The notes beneath the pieces are model-generated. The model was not told the origin of the DNA. It did no database searches and worked only from the letters and a program-made list of their open reading frames with translations. 64,000 bases of DNA from Gluconacetobacter sacchari. GTDB lineage: Bacteria > Pseudomonadota > Alphaproteobacteria > Acetobacterales > Acetobacteraceae. The stretch lies in the NCBI RefSeq assembly GCF_014174255.1, contig NZ_JABEQJ010000006.1, positions 108,977 through 172,976 of the forward strand. The letters run 5' to 3'. The position numbers and the translations under genes were made by a program. Shown here in pieces: positions 26,173-35,208 of this stretch (the first letter of the stretch is position 1; the number at the start of each line of letters is the position of its first letter).

Positions 26173-27738
26173 TTAATTCCCGAGTGCGCCCGTGCTGAAG
26201 GCGAGGCCGGCGGCGGCGATGAGGGTGGCGTAATAGGCGTCGGATCGGCTGATCTCGGCCTCCAGCAGGCCGTTCTGCGCCAGTTCCGCCTGGGTGATCG
26301 CGCCGGTGCCGCCGCGATAGGCGGCCAGGGCCGCGTCGAAGCTGGTCCGGGAGGCGTCGCGCAGCGTCGTCGCGGCGGCGTAGGCGTGCAGGCCGGTGCG
26401 CAGGGCGTTTTCCGACGCCACGATCTGCTGGATGGAGTCGTTGACCGTCTGGCGCAGGGTGGCCTCGGCACTGTCCGACTGGTCCTGCGCCTGTCTGGCC
26501 ACCGCCGCGCGCAGGCCGCCATCGAAGATCGGCACGCTGATCCCGCCCAGGACCAGGCTGCTGAAGCGGTTGGCCGAAAGGTTCAGCGTGGGCGCGGAAT
26601 CGCTGCCGGCGCCGGGCACCGAGGTCAGGTTCATGCGGCCGGTGGCGTAGGAGACGTTGCCGGTGAGGAAAATGCTGGGCAGGAAGGCGTCGCGTGCCGC
26701 GCCGACGCGGCTGTGCGCCGCCCGCGCCGCCGCATAGGCCGCCAGGACGTCTGGCCGGCGCGCCACCGCGCGCTTGACCATCTCTTCGCTGAGCCGGGCG
26801 TCGTCCTGGGTCAGGGGGCGGCCCGACATGTCCGCCAGGGCGATGCGGGTTTCGGCGGAGACGCCCGTGGCGGCCAGCAGGGCCAGGTAGGTGTTTTCGT
26901 CCTCGCCCTCGGCCTGGACCAGGCGCAGGGCGACCTGGGCGGTGGCCTGCCGGGCCTGCGTGACGTCGAGGATCGTGCCCTGGCCCTGCCGCAGCCGGGC
27001 CTCGGCGGCTGCCTGGACGTGGCGCGCATTGTCCAGGGCGGTGTGGAGCAGCCGCGCCCGGGCGGCGGCGGCGGCGTGGGTGTGGAAGGCGGTGGTGACG
27101 GCGTAGATCACCCGCTGGTGCGCCGCGGTGAACAGGACGTTGGTGGCGATCTGCGCCTGGCGCGCGGCCGCGATGGTCGCCTCGCGGCGGCCGAAATCGA
27201 ACAGCAGCCATTCCAGGCCCAGCGTCTGCACCTCGCCGGCGCCGGAATTGCGGTTGCCGGTGCCGTTGCCCAGGGGGAGCGTGCCGTAGCCGCCGGTGTC
27301 CAGCGACGCATCGGAGGTCCGGGCCTGGCTGTGGGACCAGCCGCCGACCACGGTGGCCGTCAGGTGCGGCAGGTAGGTGCTCTTGGCGATGCCGACCGCC
27401 AGCGCGGCGTCGCGCGCGGTGTTCCAGGCGCGGCGGGTCTGGGGATTGGCGGATTGCGCGATGTCGATCAGGTCGGCCAGCGTGTAGGGCTGGCCGGTGC
27501 GCGCCGGCAGGGCGGGCGAGGCGCCGCGCGTGACCACCGTCGGGTCGGAGGGCAGGCTGTAGCCGGGCGGCAGGGTGAGGCCGCGCCGGCCCTGTCCGGG
27601 CGGCACGATGGCGCCTTCGGCCGTGATATCGGGGGTCCAGGGCTGATCGGGACGGGGCGGGGCGGTGGCCAGCTCGGAGGTCGCGCAGCCGGCGAGGAGC
27701 AGCGTCATCGCGGCGGTTGTCTTGAAGCGGGTTTTCAT
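26173..27738 (-). CDS. TolC-type outer-membrane efflux lipoprotein
   Basis: The 521-residue protein starts with a lipoprotein signal (MKTRFKTTAAMTLLLAGCATS; the Cys is residue 18). Two outer-membrane-efflux-protein repeats follow, with long coiled-coil helices (RQAQIATNVLFTAAHQRVIYAVTTAFHTHAAAAARA; QDQSDSAEATLRQTVNDSIQQIVASENALRTGLHAYAAA). The GTILDVTQARQATAQ loop is a family mark. Its ATG overlaps the stop of the FUSC gene (ATGA), so it is the last gene of a four-gene operon. It would form the exit channel for the HlyD/FUSC pump. Confidence 0.9.
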   Translation of the reverse strand: MKTRFKTTAAMTLLLAGCATSELATAPPRPDQPWTPDITAEGAIVPPGQGRRGLTLPPGYSLPSDPTVVTRGASPALPARTGQPYTLADLIDIAQSANPQTRRAWNTARDAALAVGIAKSTYLPHLTATVVGGWSHSQARTSDASLDTGGYGTLPLGNGTGNRNSGAGEVQTLGLEWLLFDFGRREATIAAARQAQIATNVLFTAAHQRVIYAVTTAFHTHAAAAARARLLHTALDNARHVQAAAEARLRQGQGTILDVTQARQATAQVALRLVQAEGEDENTYLALLAATGVSAETRIALADMSGRPLTQDDARLSEEMVKRAVARRPDVLAAYAAARAAHSRVGAARDAFLPSIFLTGNVSYATGRMNLTSVPGAGSDSAPTLNLSANRFSSLVLGGISVPIFDGGLRAAVARQAQDQSDSAEATLRQTVNDSIQQIVASENALRTGLHAYAAATTLRDASRTSFDAALAAYRGGTGAITQAELAQNGLLEAEISRSDAYYATLIAAAGLAFSTGALGN

Positions 27739-29522
27739 GAGGCGAGGGTTTCCAGCGCCGTGATGCGGGCGGCGGCGTCGGGGGCGGTGCCGTCCAGCAG
27801 GTCCGCGCCCAGCCGGCCGGCTTCGGCGAAGCCTGTCTGGAACGATGCGATCAGATCCATCTCCGCGCGCATGTGGTCGGGCTCCGCCAGCGCGTATTCC
27901 ACCTGCCGCTCGCCTTGCGAGACGGCGGATTGCAGTTCTGCCATGCAGGCGGCCTGGTCCTGTCTCGTGGTTGCCGCGCGCTGGCGGCGGAGGAGCGTGG
28001 CGACCGCGCGCAGGCGCTGGGCGATTCCGTCATAGGCGCTGGTGGGCCAGAAACTGGTGAACACGGCGTAGGTGATGACATTGCCCAGCATGATGCCCAC
28101 GATCCGGTCGCGGGCCGTCGCCATGTCGCTGGTCGGCCCATAGCCCTTGAGGTCGGTCAGGTAGAAGGCCAGCCCGATCTGCAAGCCCGCATAGGCGATC
28201 CGTTCGTCGCCGGTCTTGACCCAGGCTGCCAGCAGCGAGACCGCGAAGACCAGGATCAGGAAGCCGGTGATGTCCTGGAGATGGGGCTGGACGAAGATGA
28301 TGGCGGCGATGCCGATCGCGCCGCCGACCAGGGCGCCGCCGATCCGCAATGTCAGCTTGGCGATCATCTCGCCCATCGTCGGCAGGGCGACGATGAAGCA
28401 GGTGATGATGCAGGTATGGATGCCCGGCCAGTCGACCATCCGGAACAGCAGGTAGCTGGTCATGACGGCGGCGGTGCCCTTGACCGCGAAGCGGACATGC
28501 GCGGGATTGGTGAAGGCGTCGGGCGCGAAGAAGCCGCTTTTTTTCCCCGCTGGCGCGTCGGGCCGGGCTGGCGTGGCGTCGGGGGTGGTGAAGACCGCCA
28601 GCAGCGCGGCGATGGCCGCGCAGGCCGGCCGGCCGGCCGGAGCCGGGGGAGCCGCGATGGCGGTGGGGTAGTCGCCGTCGGCGAAGATCGCGGCCATGGC
28701 TTCCAGCGTGTCGATCAGTGGCTGGGGGGCGTCGCGGCCGTGGGTGGCTTCGGACTCCGCGAGGGCCAGTACCGCGACGGCGCTGTTGGCGGCCTGGCGC
28801 AGGCAGGCCAGGTCGGCCGGGCGCCAGAGCCGCTCCAGAGCCGCCATGCGCAGCGCCTGTGCCATGCCGGCCGCGCCCTCGCGCAGCAGGCCGGTCGCCT
28901 GGGCGCGGGCGGTGTCGTCGGTGCCGCGCAGCAGGGCCGCGCTGAGGCGCAGGCGGGCGGCGATGGCGTCGGTCAGCACCCGGCGGGGCGAGGGGCAGAT
29001 CAGCAGGCCCAGCACCACCATCACCGCGCCCGGCACCGCCAGGAACAGGTCGGTATAGAGCAGGGCGCGGGTGACGATTTCGCCGACCGGCGCCTGGTCG
29101 ATGGCGACCAGCCCGTAGACCACGATCAGACCCAGCATGTAGGCCACCGGCTTCAGCTTGCTGGCCGAACCGAGGAAGAAGAAGCCGAAGGACAGCAGGG
29201 TGATGGTGACCACCAGCGCCATCGGGTGATCGAGCGTGAGGGCGATCAGCCCGTAGATCAGGGCCAGCAGGACCAGGATCAGCACATTGACCGCGATGCC
29301 GGCCACGGCGTTGGTCACGCGGTCCTTCTGCCACAGGGCCAGGGTGACCAGGGCGGGGACCGCCAGGTCGGGGACCTGCCAGATTTCTCCCACCAGTACC
29401 GTCGTCGTGCAGCCGGCCGCCATGCGCAGCGCATGGCCCAGCCGGCCGGGCGCCGGGTCGCGCACCTGCCGCCACAGCCGCGCCGGGGTGAGGGGGGCGG
29501 GATCAGGGACAGGCGGGGCCAT
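27735..29522 (-). CDS. FUSC-family inner-membrane exporter, AaeB-like
   Basis: From the ATG at 29522 the protein is 595 residues with two blocks of membrane helices (about 25-165 and 340-490) separated by a cytoplasmic helical domain, the layout of aromatic-acid efflux proteins such as AaeB. The second block contains VKGTAAVMTSYLLFRMVDWPGIHTCIITCFIVALPTMGEMIAKL, strongly conserved in the FUSC family. Likely substrates are aromatic carboxylic acids or similar toxic anions; this is family inference. It overlaps the upstream hlyD gene by 20 bp and the downstream channel gene by 4 bp. Confidence 0.9.
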   Translation of the reverse strand: MAPPVPDPAPLTPARLWRQVRDPAPGRLGHALRMAAGCTTTVLVGEIWQVPDLAVPALVTLALWQKDRVTNAVAGIAVNVLILVLLALIYGLIALTLDHPMALVVTITLLSFGFFFLGSASKLKPVAYMLGLIVVYGLVAIDQAPVGEIVTRALLYTDLFLAVPGAVMVVLGLLICPSPRRVLTDAIAARLRLSAALLRGTDDTARAQATGLLREGAAGMAQALRMAALERLWRPADLACLRQAANSAVAVLALAESEATHGRDAPQPLIDTLEAMAAIFADGDYPTAIAAPPAPAGRPACAAIAALLAVFTTPDATPARPDAPAGKKSGFFAPDAFTNPAHVRFAVKGTAAVMTSYLLFRMVDWPGIHTCIITCFIVALPTMGEMIAKLTLRIGGALVGGAIGIAAIIFVQPHLQDITGFLILVFAVSLLAAWVKTGDERIAYAGLQIGLAFYLTDLKGYGPTSDMATARDRIVGIMLGNVITYAVFTSFWPTSAYDGIAQRLRAVATLLRRQRAATTRQDQAACMAELQSAVSQGERQVEYALAEPDHMRAEMDLIASFQTGFAEAGRLGADLLDGTAPDAAARITALETLAS

Positions 29523-30552
29523 GCCGGATCTCGACCGTGGCCGTCGCGCCCATCCGCAGCAGGGTGGGGTCGGCTGCCCGTACGCGCACCCGGACCGGGA
29601 AGCGCTGGGCGACATGCACCCAGTCCATCTGCCGGGGTACCAACGGCAGCGACCGCGCCAGGCCGGCGGAGTCCGCCGACAGGACGCCCCAGCCGATGCT
29701 CTCCACCCGGCCCTGGAGCGGCGTGCGGCGGTCGATCATCGAATAGACCGTCGCGCAGTCGCCGGGATGGACCGCCGGCAGGGTGATTTCGCGCAGGTTG
29801 GCGACCGCGTACCAGGCATCGTCGGCGATCAGGGTGAACAGGACCTGCGAGGGGGCCAGGACCTCGCCGGCCTTGACCCGCAGGCTGGTGACGAAACCGT
29901 CGGCCGGGGCGGTGACGATCGTCTGCCGCAATTCGTAGCGCGCGCGGTCCAGGGCGGCCTGGCTGGCGGCCTGCGCGGCCGTCGCGCTGGCCAGGTCGCC
30001 GATCGCGATGTCGGCGGCCGCCGACTGCTGATGGGCCTGGGCCAGCGAGATCTCGGCATTGTTCCGCGTGACCCGTGCCTGGTCATATTGCTGCCAGGGA
30101 ATGAAGGACTGGCCGGCCAGCGGTTCCAGCCGCGTCACGGTCCGGTCCGCCAGGTCGCGGTTGGCCTGGGCCCGGGTCACCTGGTCGCGCGCGGTGGCAG
30201 CCTGGGCGGTGCGGACCGCCAGCAGGCGGCGCTGGTTGTTCAGTTCCGCCGTCGCCAGGGCCAGGTTGGCTTCGGCCTGGCGGACCGTCAGCGCGTAGGG
30301 TTCCGGGTCGATCCGGTACAGCAGGTCGCCCTGATGGACATGCTGGTTTTCATGCACCGGCAACGTCACCAGCCGGCCGCCGACGATCGAGGCGACATGC
30401 ACCAGTTCGGCGTCGATGGTGGCGCTGTCGGTCGAGGGATAGGCGCTGTCCTGATGCGCGACATGCAGGCCGGCCAGGACGGCCGCGCCGATGCAGGCCA
30501 CGGCGATCACGATGCCGATGCGGCGATTGCCGCCCATAGGGACCCGCTTCAT
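29503..30552 (-). CDS. HlyD-family periplasmic adaptor (AaeA/EmrA-like)
   Basis: The 349-residue protein starts at 30552, its ATG overlapping the TGA of the upstream DUF1656 gene. An N-terminal membrane anchor (GIVIAVACIGAAVLAGLHVAHQ) is followed by the first half of the lipoyl/barrel-sandwich domain (GGRLVTLPVHENQHVHQGDLLYRIDP), a long alpha-hairpin (residues about 75-190), then the returning half IVTAPADGFVTSLRVKAGEVL. It links the FUSC transporter to the outer-membrane channel. A frame-compatible start 90 codons upstream runs through the previous gene in another frame and is rejected. Confidence 0.92.
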   Translation of the reverse strand: MKRVPMGGNRRIGIVIAVACIGAAVLAGLHVAHQDSAYPSTDSATIDAELVHVASIVGGRLVTLPVHENQHVHQGDLLYRIDPEPYALTVRQAEANLALATAELNNQRRLLAVRTAQAATARDQVTRAQANRDLADRTVTRLEPLAGQSFIPWQQYDQARVTRNNAEISLAQAHQQSAAADIAIGDLASATAAQAASQAALDRARYELRQTIVTAPADGFVTSLRVKAGEVLAPSQVLFTLIADDAWYAVANLREITLPAVHPGDCATVYSMIDRRTPLQGRVESIGWGVLSADSAGLARSLPLVPRQMDWVHVAQRFPVRVRVRAADPTLLRMGATATVEIRHGPACP

Positions 30553-30839
30553 GGCCCGAATGCCAGTGCCCACAGGGCGAGCGCGGCCAGTGTGCCCAGC
30601 GCGACATAAGTGAACAGCCGGAAGCTGAGCAGGGCGTCGAGGCCGGCCATCAGGAACGCCGCGCGCAGGCCGACCGCCACCGCGACGCCCAGGAGCGCGC
30701 ACAGCATCCAGGCCGGGAAATAGGCGCCGGCGATGGGAAAGGACGGGGCGCCATGCAGCGCGCAGCCGTCGAGGGCGACGAGGGGGAGCAGGGATCTTCT
30801 TTTTCTGAAGAAAAAGAAGCAAAAAGACTTTTGTCTCAT
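30549..30839 (-). CDS. DUF1656 small inner-membrane protein of the efflux operon
   Basis: The C-terminal 68 residues (HGAPSFPIAGAYFPAWMLCALLG onward) have the two membrane helices and length of DUF1656 (AaeX-like) proteins found with HlyD-FUSC pumps. The start is unclear. The only ATG, at 30839 (GGAG 4 bases upstream), adds a Phe/Lys/Arg-rich leader (RQKSFCFFFFRKRRS) encoded by an A/T-rich hairpin element. A CTG at 30758 would give the normal size. Either the insertion of the element changed the N-terminus or a non-standard start is used. The stop overlaps the hlyD start. Confidence 0.7.
   Translation of the reverse strand: MRQKSFCFFFFRKRRSLLPLVALDGCALHGAPSFPIAGAYFPAWMLCALLGVAVAVGLRAAFLMAGLDALLSFRLFTYVALGTLAALALWALAFGP
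30796..30819. repeat. A/T-rich perfect hairpin, CTTCTTTTTC / GAAAAAGAAG
   Basis: Ten-base perfect arms (30796-30805, 30810-30819) flank the loop TGAA. It lies in the 5' part of the DUF1656 reading frame. With the second hairpin 73 bp away it forms an unusual A/T-rich pair in a GC-rich operon and may be a short dispersed element. Confidence 0.7.
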
Positions 30840-30892
30840 TGGTCTCCGAGCGCGCTGGCGGGGTTTCGTTTTAAGCGTTCAAAAGGTTTTTG

Positions 30893-30914
30893 GTTCTTTT
30901 TTTCAAAAAAGAAC
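30893..30914 (-). terminator. A/T-rich hairpin after the lysR gene
   Basis: GTTCTTTTTT (30893-30902) and AAAAAAGAAC (30905-30914) are perfect 10-base arms with a 2-base loop, 12 bp after the lysR stop. On the minus strand A/T-rich sequence follows but no clean T run, so termination efficiency is uncertain. It would separate lysR from the efflux operon. Confidence 0.5.
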
Positions 30915-30926
30915 AGGAAAATGCCA

Positions 30927-31829
30927 TCAGGCCCGCAACAGGGGGGCCAGCAATGCGCCCAGCCAGTCGGCGAAGACCCTTACCCGGCGCGCGGCATGGC
31001 GGCGGTGGGGATGCAGCAGGGTCAGCGGCATCGGCGCGGCACGCCAGTCCGGCAGCAGGTCGACCAGCGCGCCGGAGCGCAGGTGGTCCTGCACGTCGTA
31101 GGCGGGGACCTGGATCATGCCCAGGCCGGCCAGGCAGCAGGCGATCAGGGCTTCGGCGCTGTTGACGGTGACGCGGCCGGCCAGGGTGAGGGTATGCAGG
31201 GTGCCGTCCTGGAGCCATTCCCAGGGCTCGACCCGCCCGCTGGCGGGCGAGGCGTAGCGCACCGCCTGATGGCCGGGCAGGTCGTCGGGGTGGCGGGGGG
31301 TGCCCTGTCGGGCCAGGTAGGCCGGGCTGGCGACGTTGAGCAGGCGGAATTCGCCCATCCGGCGGGCGATCAGGGCGGAGTCATGTATCGGGCCGACCCG
31401 CAGCGCGCAGTCCGTGCCGTCCTCGATCAGGTTCACGGCGCGGTCGGTCACGCCCAGTTCGATGGTGATGCCGGGGTGGCGGGCCAGGAAATCGGGCAGC
31501 GCCGGAGCGACGATCAGTCGGCCGATGCGGCCGGGCATGTCCACCCGCAGCACGCCGTGCGGGCCGGTCGTATCCCGGCGGAACTGGCCTTCGGCTTCTT
31601 CGATGTCCGCGACCAGGCGGACGCATTGTTCGTAGAATGCCGCGCCGTCGGGTGTCGGGGCGACGCGGCGGGTGGTGCGGGCCAGCAGGCGGGTGCCCAG
31701 CCGGGTCTCCAGATCCTGGATCGCGGTCGAAACCGTTGAGCGCGGCAGGTCCAGCGTGGCGGCGGCCCGCGTGAAGCTGGCGCTTTCCACCACGCGCGCG
31801 AAGATGCGGAACAGGTCGATGCGGTCCAT
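30927..31829 (-). CDS. LysR-family transcriptional regulator
   Basis: The 300-residue regulator has the N-terminal HTH FARVVESASFTRAAATLDLPRSTVSTAIQDLETRLGTRLL and a type 2 periplasmic-binding-like effector domain (RIGRLIVAPALPDFLARHPGITIELGV onward). It belongs to the large group whose members regulate a neighbouring divergent gene. Here that would be the SDR at 31986. It is also codirectional with and upstream of the efflux operon, so it could be the AaeR-like regulator of the pump. The sequence does not decide between the two. Confidence 0.9.
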   Translation of the reverse strand: MDRIDLFRIFARVVESASFTRAAATLDLPRSTVSTAIQDLETRLGTRLLARTTRRVAPTPDGAAFYEQCVRLVADIEEAEGQFRRDTTGPHGVLRVDMPGRIGRLIVAPALPDFLARHPGITIELGVTDRAVNLIEDGTDCALRVGPIHDSALIARRMGEFRLLNVASPAYLARQGTPRHPDDLPGHQAVRYASPASGRVEPWEWLQDGTLHTLTLAGRVTVNSAEALIACCLAGLGMIQVPAYDVQDHLRSGALVDLLPDWRAAPMPLTLLHPHRRHAARRVRVFADWLGALLAPLLRA

Positions 31830-31985
31830 CGTTTCCCTCGAAACCGTGTCGGTAGGGGGCGTTTTGTTCGGGTTCTACGACATGTGTTGTTCGAAAACGC
31901 AAATTTATCCGTATTTTTGGAATGATATCGTGGCGGCCATGATCTCCCGCATCCCGTGGGGGAGGGACGGGAGGAAGCCATCGAG

Positions 31986-32759
31986 ATGGCCGATCACAGC
32001 ATCAATGGAAAGACGGTTCTGATTGCCGGCGGGGCGAAGAATCTGGGCGGGTTGATCGCGCGCGACCTGGCGGCGGCGGGGGCACGGGCGATCGCGATCC
32101 ATTACAACAGCGATTCCTCGCGGCCCGAGGCCGAAAAGACGCTGGCCGATCTGCGCGCGGCGGGTGCCGAGGCGGTGGCTTTCCAGGCCGACCTGACCCG
32201 TGCCGGGGCCTGTGCCGAGCTGTTCGCGGATATGGTGGGCGCGATCGGGCGGCCGGATATCGCGATCAATACCGTGGGGAAGGTGCTGAAAAAGCCGATC
32301 GCCGAGACCAGCGAGGCCGAATTCGACGCGATGACAGCGATCAATTCCAAGGCCGCTTATTTCTTCATCAAGGAAGCGGGGCTTCACCTGAAGGACGGCG
32401 GCAAGCTGGTGACGCTGGTGACGTCTCTGCTGGGGGCCTATACGCCGTTCTATTCGACCTATGCCGGGGCCAAGGCGCCGGTCGAGCATTATACCCGCGC
32501 GGCGTCGAAGGAGTTCGGCGAGCGGGGGATTTCGGTCAACGCGGTGGGGCCGGGACCGATGGATACCCCGTTCTTCTACGGGCAGGAAGCGCCGGAGGCC
32601 GTGGCCTATCACAAGCAGGCGGCGGCGCTGTCGGCCTTCAGCCGCACCGGCCTGACCGAGATCGAGGACGTGGCGCCCTTTATCCGCTTCCTGGTGTCGG
32701 ACGGCTGGTGGATCACCGGCCAGACCATCCTGATCAATGGCGGATACACCACGAAATAG
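31986..32759 (+). CDS. Short-chain dehydrogenase/reductase
   Basis: From the ATG at 31986 (GGGAGG upstream) the protein is 257 residues. It has the classical SDR pattern with variant cofactor loop IAGGAKNLGGLIARDLA, the Asn-containing DIAINTVGK, and the active site: Ser in VTSLLGAY and Tyr-x3-Lys in YAGAK. VNAVGPGPMDTPFF follows. A basic residue after the Rossmann strand is not evident, and substrate cannot be assigned. It diverges from the LysR gene. Confidence 0.88.
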   Translation: MADHSINGKTVLIAGGAKNLGGLIARDLAAAGARAIAIHYNSDSSRPEAEKTLADLRAAGAEAVAFQADLTRAGACAELFADMVGAIGRPDIAINTVGKVLKKPIAETSEAEFDAMTAINSKAAYFFIKEAGLHLKDGGKLVTLVTSLLGAYTPFYSTYAGAKAPVEHYTRAASKEFGERGISVNAVGPGPMDTPFFYGQEAPEAVAYHKQAAALSAFSRTGLTEIEDVAPFIRFLVSDGWWITGQTILINGGYTTK

Positions 32760-32884
32760 CCTGGCAAATCCCTTCGGTCGTTCCCGTCGCGATCCGGCTT
32801 TGCGCCGGCTGGGGCCGTGTCTATGGTGACGGTTCGGGGGCGGTGCGGCATGCGCCGCCCCGGTTGGTTTCGGGGGGACGGTTC

Positions 32885-34225
32885 TTGGGTCTGAAGCAGC
32901 GCCATATTCTGTTCATGGCATTGGGCGGCTCGGTCGGAGCCGGGTTGTTCCTGGGTTCCGGCGGGGCGATCCGGCAGGCGGGGACCTCCGTTCTGCTGGC
33001 CTATCTGCTGTGTGGCGTCGTGGTGTTTCTGATCGGCCGGGCGGCGGCGGAACTGGCGCTGTCCGACCCGGAGGGGCGGACGTTGAATGCCTTCGTCGGG
33101 CGGTATGTGGGTGCGCGGATGGAATTCATGGTCGGCTGGAGCTACTGGCTGATCTGGACGCTGGTGTGCATTTCCGAAATCACCGCCGCCGGCATATTCG
33201 TGCGCTACTGGGTGCCAGGGGTGCCGCAATGGGCGGTGGCCGCGATGCTGGGGGCCGTGCTGCTGGCGGTGGGGTCACGCGCCGTCGCGACCTTCGGCGA
33301 AATGGAGTTCTGGCTGGCTCTCGTCAAGATCTGGGCGATCGTCGCGCTGCTGGGCTGCGGGCTGGTCACGATCCTGGGTCATGTCGGGCCGGCGGGGCCG
33401 CGGGCGTCCTTCGGCCATCTGTGGGATGCGGGGGTGATGCTGCCGCACGGGATGGCGGGCTTTGCCGCCATTCTGCCGGTGGCGCTGTTCGCCTTCGGCG
33501 GCACCGAGATCATTGCCCTGACGGCGGCGGAGACCGACAACGCCGTGCGTGTGTTGCCGCGGGTGATCAACGGCATCGTCGGGCGCATCCTCGTCTTCTA
33601 TATCGGCAGTCTGGCCGTGATCATGGCGATCGTGCCGTGGGGAGAGGTGGATTCGGCGCATAGTCCGTTCGTGCTGGCCTTTCGGCATATGGGCCTGCCG
33701 ATGGCGGCCGGGGCGATCAATGCCGTCATGGCGCTGGCGGCGCTGTCGGCGTGCAATGCCGGGCTGTATGCCACCAGCCGCACGCTGGCCTCGCTGGCCG
33801 AGAGCGGCATGGCGTCCGCCCGGCTGCGCGAGCGCTCGGCGGCGGGCGTGCCGGCGATGGCCTTCGCGGCTTCGTTCCTCACCATGCTGGCCGGCGTGGC
33901 GCTGAATTATTTCCTGCCCGATCGGCTGTTCGGCTACGCGATCCAGGGGGTGGCGTTTCTGCTGATCTTCGTGTGGGTGTCGATCATGGCGGCGCATCTG
34001 GCCTATCGGCGCGGGGTGGACGGCACGCGCGGGCTGGTGGCGGCGCTGCCGGGGGCGCCGGTCAGCAACTGGCTGGCCATCGTCTTTCTGCTCGCGATCG
34101 GGCTGGATATTGTCTGGGGGGGGCGGCTGTATGTGCCGTTCGTGCTGGATGCGGTGTGGCTGGCCGGGCTGGCGCTGCTGCATGGGCGACTGTCGGCGCT
34201 GCGGGCGGGGGCTTCCGTGGTGTGA
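32885..34225 (+). CDS. Amino-acid permease, APC superfamily
   Basis: From a TTG at 32885, preceded by GGGGGGA, the protein is 446 residues with about 12 membrane helices. LKQRHILFMALGGSVGAGLFLGSG matches the first helix of the amino-acid transporter (AAT) family, including the unwound GSxGxGLF substrate motif. FAFGGTEIIALTAAET is the conserved helix 6 region. It resembles GABA/proline/aromatic amino-acid permeases, but specificity is unclear. No ATG fits the frame well; earlier in-frame codons back to 32708 encode non-conserved sequence. Confidence 0.87.
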   Translation: MGLKQRHILFMALGGSVGAGLFLGSGGAIRQAGTSVLLAYLLCGVVVFLIGRAAAELALSDPEGRTLNAFVGRYVGARMEFMVGWSYWLIWTLVCISEITAAGIFVRYWVPGVPQWAVAAMLGAVLLAVGSRAVATFGEMEFWLALVKIWAIVALLGCGLVTILGHVGPAGPRASFGHLWDAGVMLPHGMAGFAAILPVALFAFGGTEIIALTAAETDNAVRVLPRVINGIVGRILVFYIGSLAVIMAIVPWGEVDSAHSPFVLAFRHMGLPMAAGAINAVMALAALSACNAGLYATSRTLASLAESGMASARLRERSAAGVPAMAFAASFLTMLAGVALNYFLPDRLFGYAIQGVAFLLIFVWVSIMAAHLAYRRGVDGTRGLVAALPGAPVSNWLAIVFLLAIGLDIVWGGRLYVPFVLDAVWLAGLALLHGRLSALRAGASVV

Positions 34226-34314
34226 CGGGCCCGTGGTCTGCCGGAGAGGTGCCCCCCGCCGGCTTGCGGCGGTCGTGACGGGCGCGGATACGGAACAATG
34301 CACATGGGGAGAGC

Positions 34315-35208
34315 ATGATGAGATTTGGTGCGTCGCACGAACTGTTTTCGTCCGGGGTTTTCAAGGTTGGTATTGCGGCGGTCCTGGCGCTGGTGGTTCT
34401 TCTGATCCTGAATCCGTTCTATCAGGTTACTTCGGGTTATTGTGGTGTTCTGCTGAATTTCGGATCGGTGCAGCCCACGCCGCTTAATCCCGGTCTGCGC
34501 TTTGCGATTCCTTTCTACCAGCAGATCGTACTGGTCTCGACCCAGCCGCAGACCGTCACGTCTGATGAAAGAGCGGCCACCCACGATCTGCAGAATGTTC
34601 ACACGTCGGTCTCGGTGACCTTTCACATCAACCCGGCCGATGCCCCGGGGTTCTATCGGGATTTCAGGGCGTTCGGTGTTCTTGGAAGCCGCATAATCGG
34701 GCCGACGGTCTCCAATGACGTGAAGGCGGTAACCGCGAATTACAATGCGGAGGAATTGATCACGAAGCGGGATATCGTCGACGGGCAGATCAAGGATCTG
34801 GTTATCAGGTCGCTGCTTCCTTACCATTTGAGTATCGAAGCCGTGAATATATCGAATTTTGCCTTCTCCCAGGTCTATGAGCAGGCCATCGAGGCGAAGC
34901 AGGTTGCCCAGCAGCAGGCCCTTCAGGCCCAATATACCTTGCAGCAGACACAGATCTCGGCCCAGCAGCAGGTCGTGCAGGCCAAAGCGCAGGCAGATGC
35001 GGCGATCGCAACGGCGCAGGGGCAAGCCCAGGCCCTGCTCGTGACGTCGCAGGCTCAGGCCAAGGCCAATACTCTCGTTTCACAGTCTCTGACGGCGCCT
35101 CTGTTGCAGCAGAAGGCTCTGGATCGCTGGAATGGCACCATGCCGACCTATCTGAGCGCCGGTGCGCCGTTGCCGTTTATCGGTAGCACGATCTCGCAGG
35201 AGAAGTGA
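34315..35208 (+). CDS. SPFH/prohibitin-family membrane protein
   Basis: The 297-residue protein has one N-terminal membrane helix (VGIAAVLALVVLLILNPFYQV), an SPFH domain (about 35-220, with GLRFAIPFYQQIVLVSTQPQTV and VIRSLLPYHLSIEAVNISNFAF), and a Gln/Ala-rich coiled coil (YEQAIEAKQVAQQQALQAQYTLQQTQISAQQQ as consecutive segments). Such proteins oligomerise at the inner membrane and often bind proteases like FtsH. Codon use is visibly less GC-biased than neighbouring genes, hinting at separate ancestry or different expression. Two adjacent ATGs at 34315 and 34318 are equivalent. Confidence 0.86.
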   Translation: MMRFGASHELFSSGVFKVGIAAVLALVVLLILNPFYQVTSGYCGVLLNFGSVQPTPLNPGLRFAIPFYQQIVLVSTQPQTVTSDERAATHDLQNVHTSVSVTFHINPADAPGFYRDFRAFGVLGSRIIGPTVSNDVKAVTANYNAEELITKRDIVDGQIKDLVIRSLLPYHLSIEAVNISNFAFSQVYEQAIEAKQVAQQQALQAQYTLQQTQISAQQQVVQAKAQADAAIATAQGQAQALLVTSQAQAKANTLVSQSLTAPLLQQKALDRWNGTMPTYLSAGAPLPFIGSTISQEK

